The notes: generated by a model not told the origin, from the sequence alone. Counted from the stretch's first letter, positions 18,344 through 27,696 are shown. The stretch: DNA of 64,000 bases from Pseudomonas sp. HN11 (GCF_021390155.1 NZ_CP089985.1:4599001-4663000); one strand, 5' to 3'. Numbers and translations are program-made.

Positions 18344-19290
18344 TGCTCTGTCCCTCCGCCTTTCTGAAATTCCAGATAAGTTTCAATCTCTTTAAAAATC
18401 CCACTTAACGAGGTTTCGCTTGGTTTATACCCCAGCTCACCCGCCTTGCGATTGAGCGAATAGTAATTCTGCTTCGCACCTGTCGCATTAATCCTGGCCT
18501 GCTCTCCTACCACGTTGTACTCAAGACAAAATTTTTCGCTGATACTCGACAGCAATGAGAATTTGTCGACGGGCGCCAGCGTATAGCAATCAACAACCGA
18601 GTTAATTGGAGGGGAAGACAGTATTGATTTGATTAACAGAAAAAAATCAGAAGGCACTATGTAATCCCTTACCATGTTTTCAGGTGACACCCCTAAAACA
18701 CTACCTGTCGCTATTGCTCTAAGAACATCACTCAATAAAAAGCGAGCGTCCAGTGATTGTCTGCTGCTGAAATAACTGAACACCCTGACATCAACAATGT
18801 TCAGCTCCGCGTGAGCACGATGCCTGCACTCCGCGCAAAATTTCGCCACTGAATACCAATCTTGTGGAATCAGATTATTAATAGAAAATACAGCGTTCGT
18901 GTCTGCTGTTACGGGGGTATCGAAATTGCTGCCATACGCAGCGCCACTGCTCAAAAATATATACTTACACGCAGTGTGGCCTTCTAAATATGCCAGAGCT
19001 AATCGGTCATAAGACTCAGTCACGTCAAAAATCGTCGCGCCCATTGCTTTAGCTTGTGCAGGATCCCCCACACCGACGAAATTTATTATTGCGTCATAAT
19101 GGGCAGACAGATTGAACTCCGAATACTCAGACACGGTGAAGGCGTTGCTTTCGACGATCGCGCGAATATCAGGGGCCAATGTAATGACATTTCGAACGAA
19201 CAAATGGCATTCGTAACCTCCGTTACTTGCAAATGAAGCCACCAAATCTCCGGCGATATGACTGTTCGCCCCAAAAATTGCCAACTTCAT
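18340..19290 (-). CDS. yerF: NAD(P)-dependent reductase of the SDR family, YerF-like
   Basis: A 316-residue extended-SDR protein with a dinucleotide loop (FGANSHIAGDL) at residues 6-16, SSGAAYGS at the Ser position and a YSVAK active-site pair. Its ATG overlaps the stop of the YerE-like gene (ATGA). In Yersinia pseudotuberculosis, YerF reduces the acetyl side chain that YerE places on C-4 of CDP-3,6-dideoxy-4-hexulose, finishing CDP-yersiniose A. The assignment rests mainly on this context; sequence alone gives only the family. ATG 19290 is preferred to an upstream frame that would extend into yerE. Possible alternative: an epimerase or dehydratase on a related CDP sugar. Confidence 0.72.
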   Translation of the reverse strand: MKLAIFGANSHIAGDLVASFASNGGYECHLFVRNVITLAPDIRAIVESNAFTVSEYSEFNLSAHYDAIINFVGVGDPAQAKAMGATIFDVTESYDRLALAYLEGHTACKYIFLSSGAAYGSNFDTPVTADTNAVFSINNLIPQDWYSVAKFCAECRHRAHAELNIVDVRVFSYFSSRQSLDARFLLSDVLRAIATGSVLGVSPENMVRDYIVPSDFFLLIKSILSSPPINSVVDCYTLAPVDKFSLLSSISEKFCLEYNVVGEQARINATGAKQNYYSLNRKAGELGYKPSETSLSGIFKEIETYLEFQKGGGTEH

Positions 19291-20999
19291 TGCTGAGGTT
19301 CCAACTGAGGTGACTGTTGGTCGATTGGACGTCCGAATTCCAACCTGGGGCGGCACTCTCTGGCATCAGGCATTAAGACTTCAATTAACATTGGCTTGGG
19401 TTCAGCCATAAACGCTTGCACAGCCAAACGGAATGCTTCGAGGTTCACGACACTTACAGAACTCACACCGTAAGCTTTTCCGATCGCCTCAAATTGGGAG
19501 CTATAGCCGTTCCAATATGTAGAAGAGTTTCTACCCTCGAAATACATCTCTTGAAACCCCCTGACCATGCCCAGCGAGTGGTTATTCAATACGATTGTCA
19601 AAACTGGCAATTGGTCGCGGGCAATGATGTCCAGCTCCTGGATATTGAGTTGGGCACCACCATCCCCTGTAATAACGATAACGGGCTTATTAGCTGCACA
19701 GCACACTCCTACCGCCGCAGGAATAGCAAAGCCCATCGTACCCAGGCCTCCGGAATGGTGCATGGCTTGACCATGGTCCAGCCTCAATGTATGTGCCGCC
19801 CACATTTGGTTATTTCCGACGTCTGCCACATAATCAAGGGCACGGCCGAGCGTCAGTTCATTGAGAGTAGTAAATAATTGAAACGGGCTGACACCCCAAC
19901 TGCTGTACTCATCAACAAACGTCTCCTCAGACTTTAGAGCAAGATGCTTCTGCCAGGATGACCATTCAGGATTAGAGTCAAATCCACAGTGGGTGAACGC
20001 GGAGAACAGTTGGCTCAGGCATATCTGATAAGCAACGTCAGTTGCAACCCGGTTATTTAGCTGGCCTGGTTCAAGGTCAAACTGCACTATTTCCGCAAGG
20101 GGGGCAAAACTTTCTGGTTTAGCGCCCGTTTGCCGGACATCCATACGGCTGCCGAGTACCACCAACAGATCACAATTCTGGACTGCATGATTTGCTGCGC
20201 GCGTACCGTATGCTCCTAACATCCCGAGGTAACAATCACTGGAGGAGAGCTTTTCTGCTCCTTTCAGACTGGCAACATGAGGGATTCCCAACCTGTTGAT
20301 CAGCGCCAGCCATTCCGAAAAGCCAGAAAGATTGACGGCACCGCCACCAATGAGAAACAAAGGGCGGTTAGCGGCCTGCAACTTAGACCTAAAAATATCA
20401 AATTCAGTGAAACTGTCGACACGTTGCTCGACAGCCTCGTTGACTTTCATAAGTTCATTAAACACTGCCTCATCTATGTCAGCGCGTTGAATATCCATGG
20501 GAATATCCAACAAGACAGGGCCCGGGCGCCCTTCCCTGGCAATATCGATAGCTTTCAGAAGACAAGGGATTAACTCGTCCACTTTCGTCACTTGATAGGC
20601 ATACTTGGTGATACTCTTAACAAGTGCCACGCTATCCAGTTCCTGGAAACCCTGCTGTCGAATGGCTCTATCACCCTTGAGTTCATAAGTATTAACCTGA
20701 CCGGTTAAAAATATGCAAGGGTGACTGTCCAACCAGCAATCAGCAATCCCTGTCATCAAGTTCGTAGCGCCCGGGCCACTTGTTCCCAACGCCACGCCAA
20801 GGATTTTATGATTGGTTGCACGTGAAACTGCAGATGCAGCAAAGGCTGCGCCTTGCTCATGGTGCATAGACACTAACTTTGTCTTACCCAACAAGTTAAT
20901 ACTATCTACCAAGTGGGTAATCATCCCACCGATCAGCTCAAAACCGAACAGAACATTTTTTTCTGCTAGTACTTTTGCTACCGCATCTGAAGCTTTCAT
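19287..20999 (-). CDS. yerE: ThDP-dependent acetolactate-synthase-like enzyme, YerE-type
   Basis: A 570-residue protein of the acetolactate synthase superfamily. The cofactor-activating Glu48 lies in MHHEQGAA, and the ThDP/Mg motif begins GDGGAQLN at 445 and ends with NN at 472-473. SGPGATN and DIPMDIQ match the FAD-containing branch. A catabolic or biosynthetic acetolactate synthase would sit with ilvN or budA; here the gene begins three bases after ddhC. YerE of Y. pseudotuberculosis is the ThDP/FAD enzyme that transfers a two-carbon unit from pyruvate to C-4 of CDP-3,6-dideoxy-4-hexulose. The preceding ddhDABC genes make exactly that substrate, so the assignment is strong on pathway logic. 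Confidence 0.82.
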   Translation of the reverse strand: MKASDAVAKVLAEKNVLFGFELIGGMITHLVDSINLLGKTKLVSMHHEQGAAFAASAVSRATNHKILGVALGTSGPGATNLMTGIADCWLDSHPCIFLTGQVNTYELKGDRAIRQQGFQELDSVALVKSITKYAYQVTKVDELIPCLLKAIDIAREGRPGPVLLDIPMDIQRADIDEAVFNELMKVNEAVEQRVDSFTEFDIFRSKLQAANRPLFLIGGGAVNLSGFSEWLALINRLGIPHVASLKGAEKLSSSDCYLGMLGAYGTRAANHAVQNCDLLVVLGSRMDVRQTGAKPESFAPLAEIVQFDLEPGQLNNRVATDVAYQICLSQLFSAFTHCGFDSNPEWSSWQKHLALKSEETFVDEYSSWGVSPFQLFTTLNELTLGRALDYVADVGNNQMWAAHTLRLDHGQAMHHSGGLGTMGFAIPAAVGVCCAANKPVIVITGDGGAQLNIQELDIIARDQLPVLTIVLNNHSLGMVRGFQEMYFEGRNSSTYWNGYSSQFEAIGKAYGVSSVSVVNLEAFRLAVQAFMAEPKPMLIEVLMPDARECRPRLEFGRPIDQQSPQLEPQQ

Positions 21000-21002
21000 A
21001 AT

Positions 21003-22316
21003 TTAAAAACCGATTCCGAAAAACTCTTCCAACTTCTCACCGACGTAGTCGAAGTGTTCCTGCCCCAGGGAGGGTTGGACCCCGAGCCAAAAGGTCTGAT
21101 TCATGGTTCGATCAGTATTGGTCAGATCACCTACGACCCGATACTCAACATCGTGAAAATATGGCTGGCGAGTTAGATTCCCTGCAAACAGCAAGCGTGT
21201 ACCGATTTTGTTTTGGTCAAGAAACTTCAACAAATCGACGCGATTAACGCCAGAGCTTTCCTTAAGCGTTACAGGAAAACCGAACCAGGACGGGTCGCTA
21301 TTAGGTGTGGCTTCAGCCACTTCCAGAAAATCACTCAGGCTGGAAAGACGGTCTTTGAGCAACTTGAAGTTACGCTTGCGAGTATCGATAAACTCTTGGG
21401 CACGGTCCAATTGAGCCAACCCGCACGCCGCCTGCATATCAGTAATTTTGAGGTTGTAACCCAGGTGGGCATACACATACTTATGGTCATAGCCCTGTGG
21501 CAAGCTGCCAAACTTCTGCCCGAACCGGTTACCGCAAGTATCGTCACACCCTGGCGCGCAGTAGCAATCTCGTCCCCAGTCACGAAAGGACTCGGCGATG
21601 AGCCTCAGTTGCGCATTGTTGGTGAATACCGCTCCCCCCTCTCCCATCGTAATATGGTGTGCAGGGTAGAAACTCAGCGTGGCGATATCACCGAAGGTAC
21701 CTACCATCTGACCGTCATATGTGGCACCAAGCGCATCGCAGCAGTCTTCGACCAGCCACAGATTGTACTTCTCGCACAACGCCTTGACCTTGCCGAGATT
21801 GAACGGGTTGCCCAGAGTATGGGCAAGCATGATTGCCTTGGTCTTGGGTGTAATAGCAGCTTCAATCAGCTCGGCATTGATGTTGTGGGTGGCCATGTCC
21901 ACGTCCACAAATACGGGAATTGCGCCAAACTGCACGATAGGATTGACGGTGGTCGGGAAACCCGCAGCGACGCCGATTACTTCATCCCCTCGCTTGATGG
22001 CACGATCGCCCAGCTTTGGTGAAGTCAGCGTACTGAAAGCTACAAGGTTGGCTGAGGAACCAGAGTTCACACTGAGCAGGTACTTGACGCCCAAGAACTC
22101 GGCGAGCTTTTTCTCGAACTCTGCATTAAACCGCCCAGTGGTCAACCAACCGTCAAGGGATGCTTCAACCATCAATTGCAATTCGCGTGCGCCAATCACT
22201 TTTCCGGAGGGTGGAATGACGCTTTCACCTGCAACAAAAGGCTTGGCTGCCAAGGCGGTTTGGGCGTAACGCTCAACCAGTTGGCTGATTTCCTGACGAA
22301 GCATATCGGGGGTCAT
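21003..22316 (-). CDS. ddhC: CDP-4-keto-6-deoxy-D-glucose 3-dehydrase (E1, RfbH/DdhC)
   Basis: A 437-residue PMP-dependent iron-sulfur dehydrase of the aminotransferase fold. The Schiff-base Lys of aminotransferases is replaced by His220 in SFYPAHHITMGEGG, the hallmark of E1. Cys193, Cys251, Cys253 and Cys261 supply the [2Fe-2S] site, in the same spacing as the Yersinia enzyme. It removes the C-3 hydroxyl from CDP-4-keto-6-deoxyglucose, taking electrons from DdhD (E3). ATG 22316 follows AGGAAATCTC. The gene lies between ddhB and yerE in one tight operon. Confidence 0.95.
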   Translation of the reverse strand: MTPDMLRQEISQLVERYAQTALAAKPFVAGESVIPPSGKVIGARELQLMVEASLDGWLTTGRFNAEFEKKLAEFLGVKYLLSVNSGSSANLVAFSTLTSPKLGDRAIKRGDEVIGVAAGFPTTVNPIVQFGAIPVFVDVDMATHNINAELIEAAITPKTKAIMLAHTLGNPFNLGKVKALCEKYNLWLVEDCCDALGATYDGQMVGTFGDIATLSFYPAHHITMGEGGAVFTNNAQLRLIAESFRDWGRDCYCAPGCDDTCGNRFGQKFGSLPQGYDHKYVYAHLGYNLKITDMQAACGLAQLDRAQEFIDTRKRNFKLLKDRLSSLSDFLEVAEATPNSDPSWFGFPVTLKESSGVNRVDLLKFLDQNKIGTRLLFAGNLTRQPYFHDVEYRVVGDLTNTDRTMNQTFWLGVQPSLGQEHFDYVGEKLEEFFGIGF

Positions 22317-22344
22317 GAGATTTCCTACTTAAAACTTTAATGAA

Positions 22345-23427
22345 TTAGTTACTTACAGCCATAGCGGCCATGTAATCAGCGATTTCGTCAATACAGCACG
22401 CCTTCATATCGTCTCCACGCAACCAGGCACGCTGCCAATCGATTATGTAGGTCAGCGTTTTTTCCAGGCCCCATGTAGGTGACCACTGCATGTGCATGTG
22501 CGCTTTGGAGACATCCAGCTTTAGATAACGCGCTTCGTGTGGCTGTGGATCAGCATCGAGCTTCCAGGAGGCTCCCGCTCCCCAGGCTGAAACCATATGA
22601 TTGAGTATCCACTCCACGGGACGGGCATCCTCATCCTTGGGACCGAAATTCCAGCCCTGGGCGAATTTCTGGCCGCCTGACCACAAATGTTGCGCCAGCA
22701 CCAGGTAGCCGCCCAGCGGTTCAAGAACATGCTGCCAGGGACGAGTGGCGTTCGGGTTACGAACGATGACAGGCGCTCCCTTCTCGATTGCGCGAAGGAT
22801 ATCAGGAATCAGGCGATCCTCTGCCCAGTCGCCTCCACCGATGACATTGCCAGCGCGCGCTGAGGCAAGCGCTGCTGTGTCCGTTCCGTTAAAAAAGGAT
22901 TGGCGGTAGGCGGAAGTTACCAACTCCACACAGCCTTTGCTGTTGCTGTAAGGATCATGCCCACCCATGGGCTCATTTTCACGGTAGCCCCACTCCCACT
23001 CCCGGTTCTCGTAGCACTTGTCAGTAGTGACATTGACAATCGCCTTAACGTTAGGGCACTTGCGCGCAGCTTCCAGTACATGAATGGTTCCCATCACATT
23101 GGTCGCATAGGTTTCCACCGGTTCACGGTACGACAACCTGACCAATGGCTGAGCCGCCATATGGATCACGACGTCAGGGTCGAACGCAGTCATGCTTGCC
23201 GTAACAGCTTGCAGGTCACGAATGTCACCGATTTCTGATTCCATCCCCTGACTGACGCGCGCTTCATTAAACAGCGCCGGCGTAGTGGGAGGAGCAAGCG
23301 CAAAACCTTTGACCCGCGCGCCCATGGATTGCAGCCAGAGCGACAACCAACTGCCCTTGAAGCCGGTATGGCCGGTGAGGAAGACTTTTTTTCCCTTCCA
23401 AAAGTCGGGTGCTACGGAAGCTTTCAT
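22345..23427 (-). CDS. ddhB: CDP-glucose 4,6-dehydratase (RfbG/DdhB)
   Basis: A 360-residue extended-SDR enzyme with the glycine loop GHTGFKGSW at about residues 18-26, NVTTDKCY and the YSNSK catalytic pair. It converts CDP-glucose to CDP-4-keto-6-deoxy-D-glucose. The ATG at 23427 lies one base after the ddhA stop; the upstream frame extension is within ddhA and is rejected. Its product feeds DdhC. Confidence 0.94.
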   Translation of the reverse strand: MKASVAPDFWKGKKVFLTGHTGFKGSWLSLWLQSMGARVKGFALAPPTTPALFNEARVSQGMESEIGDIRDLQAVTASMTAFDPDVVIHMAAQPLVRLSYREPVETYATNVMGTIHVLEAARKCPNVKAIVNVTTDKCYENREWEWGYRENEPMGGHDPYSNSKGCVELVTSAYRQSFFNGTDTAALASARAGNVIGGGDWAEDRLIPDILRAIEKGAPVIVRNPNATRPWQHVLEPLGGYLVLAQHLWSGGQKFAQGWNFGPKDEDARPVEWILNHMVSAWGAGASWKLDADPQPHEARYLKLDVSKAHMHMQWSPTWGLEKTLTYIIDWQRAWLRGDDMKACCIDEIADYMAAMAVSN

Positions 23428-23428
23428 A

Positions 23429-24202
23429 TTAGTCCCAGGTCTTCCACGGAGCTTTGTTTGTAGTCCACAGGGTCTCGAGCATATTTTTGTCGTGCAGGGT
23501 GTCCATTGGCTGCCAGAAACCATGGTGCTCATAGGCCATTAACTGCCCCTCAGCCGCAAGGTTTTTCAGCGGTTCCTGCTCCCAGACCGTGCTGTCGTCG
23601 CTCAAATAATCAAGCACTTGGGGAGAAAGCACGAAGAATCCGCCATTGATCATGGCACCGTCGCCTTTTGGCTTTTCTTTGAAATTCAGCACGGCACCTT
23701 CCTGGATATCCAACGCTCCAAACCGGCCTGGCGGGTAGGTAGCGGTGAGCGTTGCAGCTTTACCATGACGTTTGTGGAATGCAACCGTTGCGTTGATGTC
23801 AATGTCACCCACGCCATCACCATAGGTAAAACAAAATGCTTCCTCATCACGTACATAGTCGGCAACCCGCTTGAGGCGGCCCCCTGTCATGGAGGTATCA
23901 CCGGTATCGATCAGCGTAACGTTCCAAGGCTCTGCACGCTTGCCGTGAACCTCCATTGCGTTCTCACTCATCTTGAACGTCACATCGGACATATGCAGAA
24001 AGTAGTTCGCAAAATACTCTTTTATCAAGTACCCCTTATACCCACAGCAAATGACAAAGTCGTTGATGCCATGGGAAGAGTACATTTTCATGATGTGCCA
24101 CAGGATCGGCTTCCCACCAATTTCCACCATTGGCTTCGGCCGAATGCTGGTTTCTTCGCTCAGACGTGTCCCTAAGCCTCCGGCTAAAATTACTGCCTTC
24201 AT
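23429..24202 (-). CDS. ddhA: Glucose-1-phosphate cytidylyltransferase (RfbF/DdhA)
   Basis: A 257-residue nucleotidyltransferase with the signature AGGLGTRLSEET and PKPMVEIGGKPILWHIM, which is specific for the cytidylyl class. It makes CDP-glucose from CTP and glucose-1-phosphate, the entry step to CDP-3,6-dideoxyhexoses. ATG 24202 has a strong AGGAGGG ribosome site. It begins 13 bases after ddhD and is followed one base later by ddhB. Confidence 0.95.
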   Translation of the reverse strand: MKAVILAGGLGTRLSEETSIRPKPMVEIGGKPILWHIMKMYSSHGINDFVICCGYKGYLIKEYFANYFLHMSDVTFKMSENAMEVHGKRAEPWNVTLIDTGDTSMTGGRLKRVADYVRDEEAFCFTYGDGVGDIDINATVAFHKRHGKAATLTATYPPGRFGALDIQEGAVLNFKEKPKGDGAMINGGFFVLSPQVLDYLSDDSTVWEQEPLKNLAAEGQLMAYEHHGFWQPMDTLHDKNMLETLWTTNKAPWKTWD

Positions 24203-24215
24203 AATCCCTCCTAAT

Positions 24216-25205
24216 TTAGTTTGAGCGCACAAATGCGTCCGCGTAAAAATTCCTTTCCGGCAGTCCTGCTTTTTGCAAAACCTCTCGAGCAGAGAAGATC
24301 ATGTTTTCCGAACCACAGGCGTAAACGACCGACTGAGTCAGATCAATATCATCTTCAAGCACAGCAGCTTGAACATACCCAGTACGCCCGGACCACGATG
24401 AACTCGCTCGTGACAAAACGGGAGCAAATACTGCCGCAAGTTGCGCCAACTCCGGCTGCCAGTATATATCGCTCTCTGTACGTCCACCCCAGTAAACAAA
24501 AATCTGTTTACCCATGACCGTCTCAGGTGCTTTCTTAATTTGCTCTAACATGGCTTTAACAGGTGCAATACCTGTACCGGTCGCCAAGAAAATAATATTT
24601 CTCGCGTCTTTTTCGCGCAGGCTGAATGTACCTAAAGGCCCTTCAAGACGTAAAAGATCATTTGCTTTAGCCGCCCCAAACCAATAGGCGGACATAACAC
24701 CCTGCTCCACTTCACGGATATGCAGTTCGAGTTTCTCATCTTCACGCTGAGCATTGGCAATCGAGTAACTACGCCGAACGCCTCCCGGACCAATCACATC
24801 CAGATACTGCCCAGGAAGATAGGTGAACCGGCTATTGGGGGGAAGTCTCAGGACCACCTGAAGAACATTGGATGCGAGTACACCCAGTGCGTCAATCCGG
24901 CATGGAAGTGTTCTTATCTTGATGTCGCCCAGCGCGCCAATATCTTCAACGTCCAGTTCGACATCAGTCAGGGCAAAACGGCAACAGGTCAGCACGTACC
25001 CATTGAGATTATCCTCAGGGCTTAATGAAAGCTCATCGCGAAAAGCCTCGGTTTCGCCACTTAATACTTTTGTCTTGCAGACACCGCATCGACCAGTCCT
25101 GCAACTGTACTCCAGCGTCAACCCTTCAGCTCTGGCGCTATCCAGCATTGAATCACCTGCGGCTGAATTGAAGCTTTTCCCGTTACTTATTTTTACTGAT
25201 GCCAT
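24216..25205 (-). CDS. ddhD: CDP-6-deoxy-delta-3,4-glucoseen reductase (E3, AscD/DdhD)
   Basis: A 329-residue iron-sulfur flavoprotein. The N-terminal plant-type ferredoxin domain has Cys35, Cys40, Cys43 and Cys74. It is followed by a flavin domain (RRSYSIAN) and an NAD domain (FLATGTGIAPVKAML). E3 passes electrons from NADH to E1 in the 3-deoxygenation step. Starting at ATG 25205 gives the family's usual length and places the ferredoxin at the N-terminus; an upstream ATG would add 25 unrelated residues. No strong ribosome site is seen before 25205. It is first in the second block of the locus, after a 241-base gap that may hold its promoter. Confidence 0.92.
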   Translation of the reverse strand: MASVKISNGKSFNSAAGDSMLDSARAEGLTLEYSCRTGRCGVCKTKVLSGETEAFRDELSLSPEDNLNGYVLTCCRFALTDVELDVEDIGALGDIKIRTLPCRIDALGVLASNVLQVVLRLPPNSRFTYLPGQYLDVIGPGGVRRSYSIANAQREDEKLELHIREVEQGVMSAYWFGAAKANDLLRLEGPLGTFSLREKDARNIIFLATGTGIAPVKAMLEQIKKAPETVMGKQIFVYWGGRTESDIYWQPELAQLAAVFAPVLSRASSSWSGRTGYVQAAVLEDDIDLTQSVVYACGSENMIFSAREVLQKAGLPERNFYADAFVRSN

Positions 25206-25446
25206 CACTCGAACCAAATAAAAAAACTGCTGCCACTGTTCGACGGTACTCTGCCGAACGCCCAATGCATCCAGATCCATCTCAAAAACCCTTCAGGCAC
25301 TCCAACACCTGAAACGTTTATTGGGTTGCCGCCCTGAGGGGACGTTTTGACACCTGTTCGGCCAACTGAAAATGCCGCCCTCTCCAGCATTTATTGTCCA
25401 CGAACAAGCGCTTGTTACCTCACGGCTCGCTATATTGCCGACCTTT

Positions 25447-26646
25447 CTAGTGAGCGTTCACGGAACTCTGTTCAGCGTCTCTGTAGACCTGCGTGGTTTC
25501 TTGTGCGCAACGTGCCCATGAGAAGTGACTAGCTTGAATCGTGCCAAGATTTGCCAGACGTGCGCGCTGTTTTGGATCATCAGCCAGTGAAGAAATTGCC
25601 AGAGCCAGTGCCTCGCAGTTATCCAGTTCAAACAAACTGCAGGCGCCTTGAGCGAATTCAGCCATGGACGTCCCTGCACCACAAATGACAGGGGTACCAC
25701 TGGCCATCGCCTCAAGCACCGGCAGCCCGAATCCCTCGTACAGCGAGGGGTAGATGAACGTCGCCGCACCCGCATAAATAAAAGGTAGGTCCCGGGAGCT
25801 GACGAACTGCAAAAACTTCACTTCTCCCGTTGCCTGCAATGCTTGGATGCGCAGCATCAATTCTGCATTATTCCAACCTGGCGCGCCCGCGATTACGAGG
25901 GGAAATGACCGTCGAATCTGGGGTGTTAAACGCTGCCAGGCATCCAAAAGCGTCGAAAGGCCCTTGCGAGGCTCAATGGTACCGACAAACGCCAGGTAAC
26001 TTCCGTGCTCCAACCCATGCTGAGTTAAGACTGATCGGGTTTCTTCTGCCGAACGCGCAAAAAAACGGGCATCTGCACCCAAATGAATGGCCCTGACCCT
26101 GCTAGCCGGTACGCTGAACTGATCGATTAGCTCTGTACGTACGACTTCTGAGTCCGCGATAACAAAATCTGCGCGGTCCAGAGTACGAGGTAATTGACGA
26201 CTCAACCAAGCAACGCGCTCTGCCGGATGAAACTCCGGGTGGCGAATAAACGAAAGATCATGCACCGTCGTTACACTAGGTCCATCATGGGGCTTGAGAA
26301 TAAAATTCGGCTCGTGATACACAAAATCCCCGCGGGTGCGCCCACCGCGCTTGAAACGCGTATCAGACAATAGCGCTTTTGCTCGATAGGCAAGGGGCAG
26401 CCCCCGCAGCGTACTGCGCAGGCTTGATTTCCAATTGCCTGCAACGGAGAGCTTCCCACCGGCTGAGGGTGACGGTAAATCGAAAGAAGCTAATACGTCC
26501 GATGACGATGAGAACCGATCGCCATCGAAGCAATCCATTGCCTCAACCTCGGGCATACGCTGAAACTCACGAAGCAGGTTCAACGTATAGTTCCCAATCC
26601 CCGTCAACGGAGGCCGTAACGACTCAATACCCATCAAGAGCTTCAC
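25447..26646 (-). CDS. GT4-family glycosyltransferase, WbpY-like
   Basis: A 399-residue retaining glycosyltransferase with LTGIGNYTLNLLREF at the N-terminus, VHDLSFIRHPEFH, VGTIEPRKGLSTLLDAW at the donor side and the EX7E element in SLYEGFGLPVLEAMASGTP. The sequence type and place match WbpY-like D-rhamnosyl or mannosyl transferases of ABC-exported O polysaccharides. The start is a GTG at 26646 that shares a base with the rmd stop (TAGTG), so translation is probably coupled. Linkage specificity cannot be read. Confidence 0.8.
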   Translation of the reverse strand: MKLLMGIESLRPPLTGIGNYTLNLLREFQRMPEVEAMDCFDGDRFSSSSDVLASFDLPSPSAGGKLSVAGNWKSSLRSTLRGLPLAYRAKALLSDTRFKRGGRTRGDFVYHEPNFILKPHDGPSVTTVHDLSFIRHPEFHPAERVAWLSRQLPRTLDRADFVIADSEVVRTELIDQFSVPASRVRAIHLGADARFFARSAEETRSVLTQHGLEHGSYLAFVGTIEPRKGLSTLLDAWQRLTPQIRRSFPLVIAGAPGWNNAELMLRIQALQATGEVKFLQFVSSRDLPFIYAGAATFIYPSLYEGFGLPVLEAMASGTPVICGAGTSMAEFAQGACSLFELDNCEALALAISSLADDPKQRARLANLGTIQASHFSWARCAQETTQVYRDAEQSSVNAH

Positions 26647-27599
26647 TATTCGGCCACCACACGCACACGCCAGTCGGCCAACAATGAAGCCAGGGTTTCT
26701 TTCAGTGAGATACTTGGCTGCCAGCCGAGCACATTGCGGATGCGATCACAGTTACCTACCGCAAACGGAATATCCGATGGACGCAGGCGCTGTGGGTCGA
26801 GTTCGACAGAAATGGCCGCAGGACTCTGGCTGATCATTTCATCGAGAATGTCACGTATCTTGCGCGCCTGCCCCGACGCGATGTTAAACACACGCGGGTG
26901 CTCTGCGCCGTCGCTCAACTCAAGCAACTGCAAGTACGCGGCACAGACATCACGCACATCAAGGAAATCACGGCACGCTTCGAGATTTCCTACCTGCATG
27001 ACGGGCGCTTGTTTTCCACTTTCGATCAATGCGATCTGCCGGGCAAACGAAGCGGTGACAAAGTCGGGAGACTGTCCACTGCCAATATGGTTGAAAGGCC
27101 GTGCAATCACACCTTTCACGCCTTGTTTGAAGTACTGTTCAAACGCCAACTCAGCCGCCAATTTGCTGGCTGCGTAGGGGTTCATCGGCAAGCACGGGCT
27201 GCTTTCATCAAGCGCTACACCAGCCTTGAAGGCTTCGCCATACACTTCCGAAGAACTGGCAAACACGACGAATGCATCCGGAGCTTTCTGCTTGATGGCT
27301 TCCAGCAGATTCAGGCTGCCAATGACATTGGTATTCCACGTCAGCAGCGGATCACGAAAACTGGTCGGCACATGAGAGATGGCCGCCAGGTGAATAATAT
27401 GGGTTGGCTTTAACCGTTCCAGCGTTGCCGCACAGGCGCTCGGATCCCGAATATCCAATACAGCCTGCTCGACACCAGCACGGGATGACGGGTTAGGAGT
27501 AGTACAAGCACAGCTTACTCGATAGCCTGCCGCCAGTAGTTGGTCCAGCAGTACTTTACCGACAAAGCCATTAGCTCCGGTCAACAGAACATGTTTCAC
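26646..27599 (-). CDS. rmd: GDP-6-deoxy-D-mannose (GDP-4-keto) reductase Rmd
   Basis: A 317-residue extended-SDR enzyme: TGANGFVGKVL at the N-terminus, FASSSEVYG and the YAASK active-site pair, plus HIGSGQSPDFV near the substrate site as in Rmd. It reduces GDP-4-keto-6-deoxy-D-mannose, made by Gmd, to GDP-D-rhamnose. It lies 97 bases after gmd and is coupled to the next glycosyltransferase. Its presence argues that the polymer contains D-rhamnose and is not a plain mannan. Confidence 0.88.
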   Translation of the reverse strand: MKHVLLTGANGFVGKVLLDQLLAAGYRVSCACTTPNPSSRAGVEQAVLDIRDPSACAATLERLKPTHIIHLAAISHVPTSFRDPLLTWNTNVIGSLNLLEAIKQKAPDAFVVFASSSEVYGEAFKAGVALDESSPCLPMNPYAASKLAAELAFEQYFKQGVKGVIARPFNHIGSGQSPDFVTASFARQIALIESGKQAPVMQVGNLEACRDFLDVRDVCAAYLQLLELSDGAEHPRVFNIASGQARKIRDILDEMISQSPAAISVELDPQRLRPSDIPFAVGNCDRIRNVLGWQPSISLKETLASLLADWRVRVVAE

Positions 27600-27696
27600 C
27601 GCTATTCACCTTTGGCCTGAACAACATAAGTAGGACGGTACGGGTTCAAACACGAACCCGCCCGCTTGGAACGCAAGTGATCGCGCTCTTCTGGCC

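Noticed and set aside
19287..20999. Reading as acetolactate synthase IlvB for branched-chain amino acids
   Set aside because: No small subunit or ilv gene nearby; it is embedded between ddhC and an SDR reductase, fitting YerE.
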